Source of the DNA: Facklamia sp050409585 | GTDB taxonomy: Bacteria > Bacillota > Bacilli > Lactobacillales > Aerococcaceae | Length of the DNA: 64,000 nucleotides | NCBI RefSeq assembly: GCF_050409585.1 | Contig: NZ_JBNUPE010000001.1 | Span: forward strand, 134,941 to 198,940 | Direction: 5' to 3' | Part shown: positions 52,475 to 62,293 of the stretch, in pieces | Numbering within the stretch: the stretch's first letter is position 1 | Layout of the letters: each line of letters starts with the position of its first letter | The notes under the pieces: model-generated | Seen by the model: the letters and a program-made list of their open reading frames with translations, nothing else | Databases searched by the model: none | Told to the model about the DNA's origin: nothing | Position numbers and translations under genes: made by a program

Positions 52475-53821
52475 TTGTTCGATAAAGTTAAAAATTATGT
52501 TACTCAGATTTCAGCTCCTATTTATATTGTGCTGACGTTTGTCGTGATTTCCTTTATTGGAGGAATACTATTAGCCACTCCTTTAGCTAGTCGATCAGGT
52601 GAATGGACGAAGCTAATTGATGCTTGGTTTACAGCTGTTTCAGCTGTTTGTGTAACGGGAAATGTAACAGTTAACACTACAGACCATTGGAATTATTTTG
52701 GACGAACGATTATTCTAGTTTTAATTGAAATTGGTGGACTTGGATTTATGACCTTATGGGTTACCGTTTTTATCTATATGGGCAAGCAAATAAATCTAAG
52801 ACTGCATAAAGTTTTACTTGAATCTTTAAATATCTCCGATATTTCTGAAGTTAGAAATCTTTTGAGCTATATCATCCAATTCTCTTTGATTGTACAGATT
52901 ATTGGGGCGGCTTTATTAGGAATTGACTTTATTCCACGCTTTGGCTGGTTAAAAGGAACTTATTATGCCATCTTTCATAGTGTGTCCGCCTTTTGTAATG
53001 CCGGTTTTGATTTGTTGGGAGATTCTATGATTGGTTTCCAAGACAATCCTTTAGTTCTCCTAACTTGTATGGGTTTGATTATCATTGGTGGATTAGGTTT
53101 CATTGTTTGGCGAGATTTGCTAACCTTTTATCGCAATCGTAAATTATTGTGGCATACTAAAATAGTTTTGACTACAACGGCTATTTTACTCCTTTTAGGA
53201 ACAGTATTATTCGCTCTAACTGAACAACCTAGTCCTTTGTTTAAGGACCAACCCTTCTTTATTAGACTTGTAAACTATCTTTTTCTAGCGGTGACACCAC
53301 GAACCGCTGGCTTTTCGAATGTGGACTATACCGCTTTATCATCTGCCGGTATTTTCTTAACCATTGTCTTAATGTTTCTAGGCGCTTCTTCGGGATCCAC
53401 CGGGGGTGGGGTTAAGACCACTACTTTAGCAAGTCTTTTAATTTTTTCTTCTTCAGCTATTCGTCGTAGAGGATCGGTTATCTTTAAGCGTACCATCCCT
53501 GAAGGAGCTATTTTGAAGGCCATCTTTATTTTAATTTCAGGCTTAAGCTTAATTACCTTTGTCACCATGATCTTGTTAATAACAGAAACAATTCCTCCAG
53601 GATTCGGCATCGAATATGTAGTAGTAGAAGTTGTCTCTTGCTTTTCAACAGTTGGTTTAAGTATGGGTTTAACCCCTAATTTAACTGGTATTGGTAAAAC
53701 CGTTTTAATTTTTATGATGTTTATTGGTCGAATCGGGTTGTTAACTATTTTTTGGTCAGCGAGTATGGGAAGAAAGCCATCAAAGATTAAATACCCGCAT
53801 GGTAACTTGATGATAGGATAG
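52475..53821 (+). CDS. ktrB: potassium transporter KtrB (TrkH family)
   Basis: A 448-residue K+ (Na+-coupled) channel-like subunit with four M1-P-M2 repeats: the pore segments include AVSAVCVTGNVTV, SVSAFCNAGFDLL, VTPRTAGFSNVDY and VSCFSTVGLSMGL, each with a filter glycine. Starts at TTG behind GGGGAAG, 48 nt after the methyltransferase. ktrA follows after 16 nt. Confidence 0.95.
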   Translation: MFDKVKNYVTQISAPIYIVLTFVVISFIGGILLATPLASRSGEWTKLIDAWFTAVSAVCVTGNVTVNTTDHWNYFGRTIILVLIEIGGLGFMTLWVTVFIYMGKQINLRLHKVLLESLNISDISEVRNLLSYIIQFSLIVQIIGAALLGIDFIPRFGWLKGTYYAIFHSVSAFCNAGFDLLGDSMIGFQDNPLVLLTCMGLIIIGGLGFIVWRDLLTFYRNRKLLWHTKIVLTTTAILLLLGTVLFALTEQPSPLFKDQPFFIRLVNYLFLAVTPRTAGFSNVDYTALSSAGIFLTIVLMFLGASSGSTGGGVKTTTLASLLIFSSSAIRRRGSVIFKRTIPEGAILKAIFILISGLSLITFVTMILLITETIPPGFGIEYVVVEVVSCFSTVGLSMGLTPNLTGIGKTVLIFMMFIGRIGLLTIFWSASMGRKPSKIKYPHGNLMIG

Positions 53822-53837
53822 AAAGGGAGAAACTTTC

Positions 53838-54503
53838 ATGAAAAAAGAAATCACAGCAGTTTTAGGTCTCGGATTATTCGGAACATCCTTAGCCAAAACT
53901 TTAGCGGAAAACCACAAGCAAGTAATCGTGATTGATCGCGACATGGAGCTAGTTGAAGCTATTGCTAGTAAGGTGGAAGTAGCTGTACAAGGTGACTTTA
54001 CCAAGTATGAAGTATTAAAAGAAGCCGGAGTTGGTGAAGCACAAATGGCAATTATTGCCTCCTCTTCAAAGTTTGATAATACGATTACTACCTTATTATC
54101 TTTGCAAAAGTTAGAAGTACCGACCATTATCGCAAAAACGCGCAAAGAAGAGTATAAAGAAGTGCTTTTGAAATTAGGCGTTGATCGCGTTATTTTACCC
54201 GAAACAGATATGGGGATTCGGATTGGTAATGAACTGACCAATGATTCGGTACTCGATTTAATTCAATTAGACGCTCAGAGCCACATTGTTGAATTTACCG
54301 CTCGTAAGAATTGGATAGGGAAGACGATTGAAGAAATAAATTTTAGAAGCCGTTATGATATTAATTTGATTGCGATTAAGTCTCGTATTGAAGAAGGATT
54401 TGATATTAATGTCAATCCAGACTTTATTATTGAAGAAAGCGACCTCTTTGTCGGCTTAACCAACACCAATAATGCGAAAGTTTTATTAGAAAAAGAAATT
54501 TAA
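53838..54503 (+). CDS. ktrA: potassium uptake regulatory subunit KtrA (RCK_N-RCK_C)
   Basis: A 221-residue cytosolic ring subunit gating KtrB. RCK_N has the nucleotide motif VLGLGLFGTSLAKTLAE (about 8-24) and ends with DRVILPETDMG. RCK_C (about 140-221) contains FRSRYDINLIAIKSR, the domain that binds c-di-AMP in Firmicutes relatives. gdpP in this window would control the level of that ligand. Confidence 0.94.
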   Translation: MKKEITAVLGLGLFGTSLAKTLAENHKQVIVIDRDMELVEAIASKVEVAVQGDFTKYEVLKEAGVGEAQMAIIASSSKFDNTITTLLSLQKLEVPTIIAKTRKEEYKEVLLKLGVDRVILPETDMGIRIGNELTNDSVLDLIQLDAQSHIVEFTARKNWIGKTIEEINFRSRYDINLIAIKSRIEEGFDINVNPDFIIEESDLFVGLTNTNNAKVLLEKEI

Positions 54504-54517
54504 GATTTTATATTTAT

Positions 54518-54552
54518 AAGACCACTTGCTAATTTAATTCGAGTGGTCTTTT
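54518..54552 (+). terminator. terminator after ktrA
   Basis: AAGACCACT (54518-54526) pairs with AGTGGTCTT (54542-54550), followed by TT. Confidence 0.8.
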
Positions 54553-54578
54553 GCTTTTAAAGTCTGAGAAAGAAAGTC

Positions 54579-54607
54579 TTGACTTTGATAAAAAATAAGT
54601 GTAATAT
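54579..54607 (+). promoter_or_regulatory. rpoBC promoter
   Basis: TTGACT (54579-54584), 17-nt spacer, TAATAT (54602-54607). Transcription would start about 260 nt before rpoB. Confidence 0.8.
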
Positions 54608-54614
54608 TGAATAA

Positions 54615-54850
54615 CGCATAGCGTGAACATTGAATTCAAAATGGCACCGAAATATTGTCCGGTCGGCGATTTTGGCAGAGTAAACAAAAGATTGAGGAAG
54701 CTTAGGCGATTAAAATCAATTCTTTTGTCTTTTTTTTGCCCTTAAAAAGGACAAAAAGCATTTTGTTATCAAATTATAATATTTGTAAACATATTGTAAT
54801 CTGCTGGTCGATAGTTAAAGCAAGCCCAGAAGAATCACCATTCGCTACGT
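54615..54850 (+). ncRNA. long structured rpoB leader, candidate Lacto-rpoB motif
   Basis: The 5' UTR holds a compact GC-richer block (CCGGTCGGCGATTTTGGCAG at 54659-54678) in AT-rich surroundings. A terminator-like hairpin follows: ACAAAAGATTGA (54684-54695) pairing with TCAATTCTTTTGT (54716-54728) and eight T residues (54730-54737). The Lacto-rpoB RNA motif is known upstream of rpoB in Lactobacillales; assignment to it here rests on position and shape, not on a model search. Confidence 0.55.
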
Positions 54851-54873
54851 AATATTAAAGAGGGGTGAATTGT

Positions 54874-57800
54874 TTGAGTCAGCATCATATCGTGAAATAT
54901 GGTAAAAAAGCAGAACGTCGTAGTTATGCACGAATTGATGAGGTTTTGGAATTACCAAACTTGATTGAAATCCAAACCGATTCCTATCAATGGTTTTTAG
55001 AAGAAGGATTAAAGACCATGTTCCAAGATATCTCGCCAATCGTCGATCATACAGAAAATTTAGAACTTTATTTCCATGATTACTCATTTCAAGAGGCTAA
55101 ATATACAGTAGAGGAAGCTCGTTCCCACGATGCCAACTACTCTAAACCAATCTATGTTAATTTGCGCTTAGTTAATAAGGAATCTGGTGAAGTAAAAGAA
55201 CAAGAAGTATTCTTTGGCGATTTCCCAATTATGACGGATATGGGAACCTTCATCATTAATGGGGCAGAACGTGTTATTGTTTCACAATTAGTACGTTCTC
55301 CAGGTGTCTACTTCCATGATAAAGTAGACAAAAAATCAAGACATACTTTTGCTTCAACCGTTATTCCTAACCGAGGAGCTTGGCTAGAATTTGAAACGGA
55401 TGCTAAAGGAATTGCCTATGTCAGAATTGACCGGACACGTAAATTGCCAATTACAGCCTTAATTCGTGCACTTGGTTTTGGCGAAGATGACGAGATTGTT
55501 GAAATCTTATCTGAAACTACCCTATTGAATGACACTTTAGCTAAAGATGTCCATAAAAACATTTCTGACTCCCGTGCTGAAGAAGCCTTGAAAGATATTT
55601 ATGAACGCCTACGTCCTGGTGAGCCGAAGACAGCAGATTCTTCACGTAACTTATTAACGGCTCGTTTCTTTGATCCAAGACGTTATGATTTAGCGCCAGT
55701 TGGACGTTATAAGATTAATAAAAAACTCCACTTAAAGCACCGTCTTTTAGGAATGACACTCGCAGAAACTTTGGCAGACCCAGAAACAGGTGAAGTACTC
55801 TTCACAGAAGGAACTGAACTTTCTGCAGGAGATATTGAACGTTTAATCCCTTATTTAGATAATGGTTTGAATGTTTATACTTATACTCCTTCACCAGATG
55901 GTGTGATTGGTGAACCGATTGACTTGCAAGTGGTCAAAGTATACTCCCCTCTTGATTCGGACCGTGTGATTAATATTGTCGGTAACGCTAATCTTGAAGG
56001 AGTGCATCACTTAACCCCAGCAGATATTATCGCGTCAATGAACTACTATTTATTATTAAATGAACAAGTGGGCTCAACAGATGATATTGATCATTTGGGC
56101 AACCGTCGTATTCGTTCAGTCGGTGAATTACTGCAAAATCAATTCCGTATTGGCTTATCGCGTATGGAAAGAGTAGTCCGTGAAAGAATGTCCTTACAAG
56201 ATATTTCAACAATGACACCGCAACAGTTAATTAATATCCGTCCAGTTGTAGCGGCTATTAAAGAGTTCTTTGGCTCTTCTCAATTATCACAATTTATGGA
56301 TCAAACCAATCCATTGGGTGAATTGACTCACAAGCGTCGTCTTTCTGCTTTAGGACCGGGAGGGTTAACACGTGATCGCGCTGGTTATGAAGTGCGTGAC
56401 GTTCACTACTCTCACTACGGTCGTATGTGTCCAATTGAAACACCAGAAGGTCCAAACATTGGATTAATTAACTCCTTATCTTCATATGCAAAAATAAACC
56501 GTTATGGTTTCATTGAAACACCTTATCGTAAAGTGGATAAGGCTAACAAGACCGTTACAGAAGAAATTGCGTATTTATCAGCAGATGAAGAAGATTTATA
56601 CATCATTGCTCAAGCTAACTCTCGTTTAAATGAAGATGGTACTTTTGAAAATGACACGGTTATGGCTCGTTATAAAGACCAAAACTTAGAGGTCAAAACT
56701 AACACAGTCGATTTTATGGATGTTTCACCAAAACAGGTAGTTGCAGTAGCAACGGCATCGATTCCTTTCTTAGAAAACGATGACTCCAACCGTGCTTTAA
56801 TGGGAGCTAACATGCAACGTCAAGCAGTTCCTTTAATTCGTCCCAAAGCACCGATTATCGGAACAGGTATTGAGTATAAAGCTGCTCACGACTCGGGTGC
56901 GGCATTGATTTGCCGACGTCCAGGTCGAGTAACCTATGTGGATGCTGAACGTATTCGTGTGCAATTAGAAGATGGTTCTGTTGATGAATACCGCTTAACT
57001 AAATTTGCACGTTCCAATGCGGGAACATGTTACAACCAACGTCCAATTGTTGTTGTTGGAGATCAAGTTGATGCTAATGAAATTTTAGCAGATGGATCTT
57101 CGATGGAAAACGGTGAAATGGCCTTAGGTCAAAACCCATTGGTAGCCTTTATGACTTGGGATGGTTATAACTACGAGGATGCCATCATCATGTCTGAACG
57201 TCTAGTTAAAGACGATGTCTATACCTCTATTCATATTGAAGAATATGAATCAGAATCACGTGATACTAAGTTAGGACCAGAAGAAATTACGCGCGAAATC
57301 CCTAATGTTAGTGAGGAATCCCTCAAATATTTAGATAAAGATGGAATTATTATGGTCGGTGCGGAAGTACGCGATGGAGATATTCTAGTCGGAAAAGTCA
57401 CACCAAAAGGTGTGACTGAATTGACAGCAGAAGAACGCCTCTTACACGCTATTTTTGGTGAAAAAGCACGTGAAGTTCGTGACACTTCCTTAAGAGTTCC
57501 CCATGGTGGTGGTGGAATTGTGCACGATGTTAAGGTATTCACTCGTGAAAATGGCGACGAGCTTTCACCAGGAGTGAATAAATTGGTTCGTGTTTATATT
57601 GTTCAAAAACGTAAAATTCAAGTCGGTGACAAGATGGCTGGACGTCATGGAAATAAAGGGGTTGTCTCTTTAATCATGCCGGAAGAAGATATGCCATTTA
57701 TGCCTGATGGGACACCAGTTGATATTATGTTAAACCCATTAGGGGTGCCTTCAAGGATGAATATTGGACAGGTCTTTGAATTACATTTAGGAATGGCCGG

Positions 57801-58482
57801 ACGTCAATTAGGCATTAATTTTGCTACACCTGTCTTTGATGGGGCGAATGAAGAAGAGGTTTGGGAAACAGTTAGAGAAGCCGGATTAGAACCGGATGCT
57901 AAGACAACTCTATATGACGGTCGTACTGGAGAACCATTTGACCGAAAAGTTTCAGTCGGTGTCATGTATATGTTGAAACTCGCACACATGGTCGATGACA
58001 AGCTGCATGCACGCTCAACGGGCCCATATTCATTAGTAACCCAACAACCGCTCGGAGGTAAAGCACAGTTTGGTGGACAACGTTTTGGCGAGATGGAAGT
58101 TTGGGCCTTAGAAGCCTATGGTGCAGCTTATACCTTACAAGAAATCTTGACTTATAAATCAGATGATGTAGTAGGTCGTGTGAAGACATACGAAGCCATT
58201 GTCAAAGGAGAAGCTATTCCCAAACCTGGTGTACCAGAATCCTTCCGTGTATTAGTTAAAGAACTACAAGCTTTAGGATTGGACTTGAAAGTCTTGGATG
58301 CTGAAGATAAAGAAATTGAACTATTGGATGATGACGATGAAGATGATGTAATTAACTTTAATGCGCTTGAGAAGTATAAAGAAGATCAAAAAGCCGCTGA
58401 AGAAAAGAGCGTCGTTCAAACAAGTGAAACTAATGAAAGTTCAGCCTCAATTACTAGTGGAGATACAACTAAAGAGGACTAG
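54874..58482 (+). CDS. rpoB: DNA-directed RNA polymerase subunit beta
   Basis: About 1202 residues. It begins LSQHHIVKYGKKAERRSYAR, the Firmicutes start. The rifampicin region FMDQTNPLGELTHKRRLSAL is wild type. GPNIGLINSL, MAGRHGNKG and the C-terminal GGKAQFGGQRFGEMEVWALE are present. I use the TTG at 54874, about 8 nt after GAGGGG; a GTG at 54865 lies in the ribosome binding site. The acidic C-terminal tail is long, as in other Lactobacillales. Confidence 0.97.
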   Translation: MSQHHIVKYGKKAERRSYARIDEVLELPNLIEIQTDSYQWFLEEGLKTMFQDISPIVDHTENLELYFHDYSFQEAKYTVEEARSHDANYSKPIYVNLRLVNKESGEVKEQEVFFGDFPIMTDMGTFIINGAERVIVSQLVRSPGVYFHDKVDKKSRHTFASTVIPNRGAWLEFETDAKGIAYVRIDRTRKLPITALIRALGFGEDDEIVEILSETTLLNDTLAKDVHKNISDSRAEEALKDIYERLRPGEPKTADSSRNLLTARFFDPRRYDLAPVGRYKINKKLHLKHRLLGMTLAETLADPETGEVLFTEGTELSAGDIERLIPYLDNGLNVYTYTPSPDGVIGEPIDLQVVKVYSPLDSDRVINIVGNANLEGVHHLTPADIIASMNYYLLLNEQVGSTDDIDHLGNRRIRSVGELLQNQFRIGLSRMERVVRERMSLQDISTMTPQQLINIRPVVAAIKEFFGSSQLSQFMDQTNPLGELTHKRRLSALGPGGLTRDRAGYEVRDVHYSHYGRMCPIETPEGPNIGLINSLSSYAKINRYGFIETPYRKVDKANKTVTEEIAYLSADEEDLYIIAQANSRLNEDGTFENDTVMARYKDQNLEVKTNTVDFMDVSPKQVVAVATASIPFLENDDSNRALMGANMQRQAVPLIRPKAPIIGTGIEYKAAHDSGAALICRRPGRVTYVDAERIRVQLEDGSVDEYRLTKFARSNAGTCYNQRPIVVVGDQVDANEILADGSSMENGEMALGQNPLVAFMTWDGYNYEDAIIMSERLVKDDVYTSIHIEEYESESRDTKLGPEEITREIPNVSEESLKYLDKDGIIMVGAEVRDGDILVGKVTPKGVTELTAEERLLHAIFGEKAREVRDTSLRVPHGGGGIVHDVKVFTRENGDELSPGVNKLVRVYIVQKRKIQVGDKMAGRHGNKGVVSLIMPEEDMPFMPDGTPVDIMLNPLGVPSRMNIGQVFELHLGMAGRQLGINFATPVFDGANEEEVWETVREAGLEPDAKTTLYDGRTGEPFDRKVSVGVMYMLKLAHMVDDKLHARSTGPYSLVTQQPLGGKAQFGGQRFGEMEVWALEAYGAAYTLQEILTYKSDDVVGRVKTYEAIVKGEAIPKPGVPESFRVLVKELQALGLDLKVLDAEDKEIELLDDDDEDDVINFNALEKYKEDQKAAEEKSVVQTSETNESSASITSGDTTKED

Positions 58483-58571
58483 TAATGTCTAAATGCCTTG
58501 GAGCCATTGGAGAAAAGGCACTCCATTAATTGGTGGAAACACCAGCTTAAATCAAGAAGGAGGTCGGCCCC

Positions 58572-61500
58572 TTGATAGATGTTAATAAATTTGATTCCAT
58601 GAAAATCGGTCTCGCATCCCCAGAAAAAATTCGTTCATGGTCTTATGGGGAAGTCAAAAAACCAGAAACCATCAACTATCGAACTTTAAAACCCGAAAAA
58701 GATGGACTCTTTTGCGAGCGTATTTTTGGTCCTACCAAGGATTGGGAATGTTCTTGTGGGAAGTTAAAACGTGTTCGCTATAAAGGTCGCGTATGTGACC
58801 GTTGTGGCGTGGAAGTGACTCGCGCTAAAGTTCGTCGTGAAAGAATGGGGCATATAGAATTAGCAGCCCCAGTTACTCATGTGTGGTATTTCAAAGGGAT
58901 TCCAAGCCGTATCGGCTTGATCCTTGACATGAGCCCAAGACTATTAGAAGAAGTGATTTATTTTGCTTCTTACATAGTTATTGATCCAGGCGATACGGGT
59001 CTAGAATATAAATCATTACTCACTGAGACAGAGTATCGTGAGAAAAAACGTGAGTTCGGCAACCGTTTTTATGCCAAAATGGGTGCAGAAGCGATTAAAG
59101 AACTCCTACATGCAGTTGATGTAGATGCTGAGATCAGTGGTTTACGAGAAGAGCTTAAAACGTTGACTGGACAAAAAAGAACGCGAGCGATTCGTCGTTT
59201 AGATATCTTGGATTCTTTCCAAGAATCAGGAAATAAACCAGAATGGATGGTTATGGATGTTTTGCCAGTTATACCACCTGATTTAAGACCGATGGTTCAG
59301 TTGGAAGGAGGACGCTTTGCAACTTCTGACTTAAATGATCTTTACCGTCGAGTGATTAATCGTAACAATCGTTTGAAACGCCTTTTAGATTTAGGTGCAC
59401 CAAATATTATTGTGCAAAACGAAAAACGAATGTTACAAGAGGCAGTAGATGCTTTGATTGATAATGGTCGTCGTGGACGTGCTGTTACTGGTCCTGGTAA
59501 TCGTCCATTAAAATCTCTTTCTCACATGCTTAAAGGTAAACAAGGACGTTTTCGTCAAAATCTTTTAGGAAAACGTGTGGACTATTCTGGTCGTTCGGTT
59601 ATCGTTGTTGGACCGTCTTTAAAAATGTACCAATGTGGTATACCAAAAGAAATGGCCATCGAACTATTTAAACCGTTCGTAATGAAAGAATTAGTAGAAC
59701 GCGAAATAGCTAGCAATGTAAAAAATGCTAAACGTATGATTGAAGTTCAACATGATGCGATTTGGCCTGTTATTGAAGATGTTATTAAGGAACACCCCGT
59801 ACTACTTAACCGAGCACCTACTCTTCACCGATTAGGTATTCAAGCTTTTGAACCGGTTTTAATTGAAGGGAAAGCAATTCGTCTACACCCATTAGTATGT
59901 AACGCTTATAACGCTGACTTTGATGGGGACCAAATGGCAGTTCACGTACCGTTATCTGAAGAAGCTCAAGCTGAAGCCCGTCTGTTAATGTTAGGTGCAC
60001 AAAACATCCTAAGTCCTAAGGACGGTAAGCCAGTTGCAACACCTTCACAGGACATGGTGCTTGGTAATTATTATTTAACAATTGAAGAACCGGGACGTGT
60101 GGGCGAAGGAATGATTCTAAGCTCCATTTCAGAAGCAGAGATTGCATATCAAAATGGCTATGTGCATTTACATACCCGTGTAGCGATTCCTGCTAAGTCT
60201 TTCACTAATAAAACTTTCACTGACTGGCAAAGAGAACGTTTAATGGTTACAACTATTGGTAAATTATTCTTTAACGAAATCATGCCAGATGAATTCCCAT
60301 ATTTAAATGAGCCATCAAATGAGAACCTAACGCAACAAACACCTGATAAGTACTTCTTGGAACCAGGTGTAAACGTTAAAGAAGCTATTGAACAGATGGA
60401 GCCTGTGTCACCGTTTAAGAAAAAAGATTTTGGTAATATTATTGCTGAAGTCTTTAAACATTATCATATTACTCAAACATCAATTATGCTAGATAAGATG
60501 AAAGATTTGGGTTATAAATATTCTACGCAATCAGGTATCACCGTAGGGGTAGCGGATGTTCTCAGTTTAGATAGTAAAGCAGAAATCTTAGAGAAAGCTC
60601 ATGCTAAAGTTGATGAGATTACTCGAATGAGACGACGCGGACTTCTAACTGAAGACGAGCGCTATGAAAATGTTATTCGTACATGGGAAAAAGCCAAAGA
60701 TCAGATTCAAAAGGATCTACAAAAGAGCTTGCCACGTCTAAACCCCATCTTTATGATGTCTGACTCTGGTGCCCGTGGTAATATTTCTAACTTTACCCAG
60801 CTAGCCGGAATGCGTGGGAATATGGCGGCTCCTTCTGGGAAAATTATCGAATTACCAATTACATCCAACTTCCGTGAAGGCTTAAACGTTATGGAAATGT
60901 TTATCTCCACTCACGGAGCGCGTAAAGGGATGACCGATACGGCCTTGAAGACCGCTGACTCAGGTTATTTAACACGTCGATTAGTTGATGTCGCTCAAGA
61001 TGTCATTATCCGTGAGGAAGATTGTGGAACAGACCGTGGAGTTGAAATTCGTGAAATTGCCGATGGTAATTCGGTTATTGAGTCCCTAGAAGAACGTTTA
61101 CAAGGACGTTATGCACATAAATCAGTCATTCATCCAGAAACTGGAGAAGAAATTGTTAAGGCTCAAGAATTGATTACAGATGAGAAGGCTGCAGAAATTA
61201 TTAAAGCAGGTATTGAAGCTGTAACTATTCGTTCAGTCTTTACATGTAATACTGACCATGGTGTATGTAAACATTGCTATGGACGCAACTTAGCGACTGG
61301 ATCAGAAGTAGAAGTTGGAGAAGCAGTAGGTACAATCGCTGCTCAATCTATCGGTGAGCCTGGTACTCAGTTAACCATGCGTACCTTCCATACGGGAGGG
61401 GTTGCCGGTGGTGGTGATATTACTCAAGGTTTACCACGTATTCAAGAAATTTTTGAAGCGCGTGTTCCAAAAGGACAAGCAACCATTACGGAAGTTGCCG

Positions 61501-62198
61501 GAGTTGTTACTTCGATTGAAGAAAAATCAAGCGAGCGGTTGAAAGAAATTACCGTTACAGGAGTTACGGATAACCGCACTTATAAAGTGGCTTATGCTGC
61601 TCGCCTTAAAGTCAATGAAGGCGATCGTGTAGAACGTGGTCAAGCCTTAACAGAAGGATCAATCGATCCCAAAGAATTATTAGCAGTTACTGACGTCTTA
61701 ACGGTCCAAAAATACATTATGCGCGAAGTTCAAGCCGTATATCGTGGCCAAGGGGTAGAAATTGGTGATAAACACGTTGAGGTGATGGCTCGTCAAATGT
61801 TACGTAAAGTTCGTGTAATGGACCCTGCTTCTACATCTATTTTACCAGGGGCCTTAATGGATATCGCAGACTTTGCTAAAGCTAATAAAGACACCATTAC
61901 AAGCGGGGAAACACCAGCTACGGCTCGACCCGTCTTACTTGGAATTACTAAAGCTGCTCTTGAGACAAAATCATTTATCTCAGCTGCTTCTTTCCAAGAG
62001 ACAACACGTGTCTTGACCGATGCGGCTATTCGTGGAGACCGTGACTACTTAATTGGTCTAAAAGAAAACGTCATTATTGGTAAATTAATCCCAGCTGGTA
62101 CTGGAATGAACAGCTACCGTGATTTGGAAATCCAAACCACTCAAGATACTATTCCTATGCCAACTGAGATAACAGAGGAACCACAGCAAATGAAATAA
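58572..62198 (+). CDS. rpoC: DNA-directed RNA polymerase subunit beta'
   Basis: A 1208-residue subunit starting at TTG behind AAGGAGG. An N-terminal zinc finger CSCGKLKRVRYKGRVCDRCG and the catalytic NADFDGDQMAVHVP (Mg2+ Asp triad) are present. A second zinc site lies near CNTDHGVCKHCYG, with a trigger-loop region MRTFHTGGVAGGGDITQGLP. The 89-nt rpoB-rpoC gap contains a possible hairpin but no clear promoter. Confidence 0.97.
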   Translation: MIDVNKFDSMKIGLASPEKIRSWSYGEVKKPETINYRTLKPEKDGLFCERIFGPTKDWECSCGKLKRVRYKGRVCDRCGVEVTRAKVRRERMGHIELAAPVTHVWYFKGIPSRIGLILDMSPRLLEEVIYFASYIVIDPGDTGLEYKSLLTETEYREKKREFGNRFYAKMGAEAIKELLHAVDVDAEISGLREELKTLTGQKRTRAIRRLDILDSFQESGNKPEWMVMDVLPVIPPDLRPMVQLEGGRFATSDLNDLYRRVINRNNRLKRLLDLGAPNIIVQNEKRMLQEAVDALIDNGRRGRAVTGPGNRPLKSLSHMLKGKQGRFRQNLLGKRVDYSGRSVIVVGPSLKMYQCGIPKEMAIELFKPFVMKELVEREIASNVKNAKRMIEVQHDAIWPVIEDVIKEHPVLLNRAPTLHRLGIQAFEPVLIEGKAIRLHPLVCNAYNADFDGDQMAVHVPLSEEAQAEARLLMLGAQNILSPKDGKPVATPSQDMVLGNYYLTIEEPGRVGEGMILSSISEAEIAYQNGYVHLHTRVAIPAKSFTNKTFTDWQRERLMVTTIGKLFFNEIMPDEFPYLNEPSNENLTQQTPDKYFLEPGVNVKEAIEQMEPVSPFKKKDFGNIIAEVFKHYHITQTSIMLDKMKDLGYKYSTQSGITVGVADVLSLDSKAEILEKAHAKVDEITRMRRRGLLTEDERYENVIRTWEKAKDQIQKDLQKSLPRLNPIFMMSDSGARGNISNFTQLAGMRGNMAAPSGKIIELPITSNFREGLNVMEMFISTHGARKGMTDTALKTADSGYLTRRLVDVAQDVIIREEDCGTDRGVEIREIADGNSVIESLEERLQGRYAHKSVIHPETGEEIVKAQELITDEKAAEIIKAGIEAVTIRSVFTCNTDHGVCKHCYGRNLATGSEVEVGEAVGTIAAQSIGEPGTQLTMRTFHTGGVAGGGDITQGLPRIQEIFEARVPKGQATITEVAGVVTSIEEKSSERLKEITVTGVTDNRTYKVAYAARLKVNEGDRVERGQALTEGSIDPKELLAVTDVLTVQKYIMREVQAVYRGQGVEIGDKHVEVMARQMLRKVRVMDPASTSILPGALMDIADFAKANKDTITSGETPATARPVLLGITKAALETKSFISAASFQETTRVLTDAAIRGDRDYLIGLKENVIIGKLIPAGTGMNSYRDLEIQTTQDTIPMPTEITEEPQQMK

Positions 62199-62212
62199 AC
62201 AAAATAGATTAA

Positions 62213-62283
62213 ACCCTTCAATTATTGAACTGCTCCCCCAAAAGTAAAACTATTTTAGGGGGAGTTTTTCATAATTGAAGGGT
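62213..62283 (+). terminator. nested terminator after rpoC
   Basis: CTCCCCC (62233-62239) pairs with GGGGGAG (62258-62264) and is followed by five T residues. A perfect 13-bp outer inverted repeat, ACCCTTCAATTAT (62213-62225) and ATAATTGAAGGGT (62271-62283), encloses it. Confidence 0.9.
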
Positions 62284-62293
62284 ATTTTTATAT

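Noticed and set aside
54874..58482. Rifampicin-resistance substitution in rpoB
   Set aside because: The FMDQTNPLGELTHKRRLSAL region shows the standard residues.
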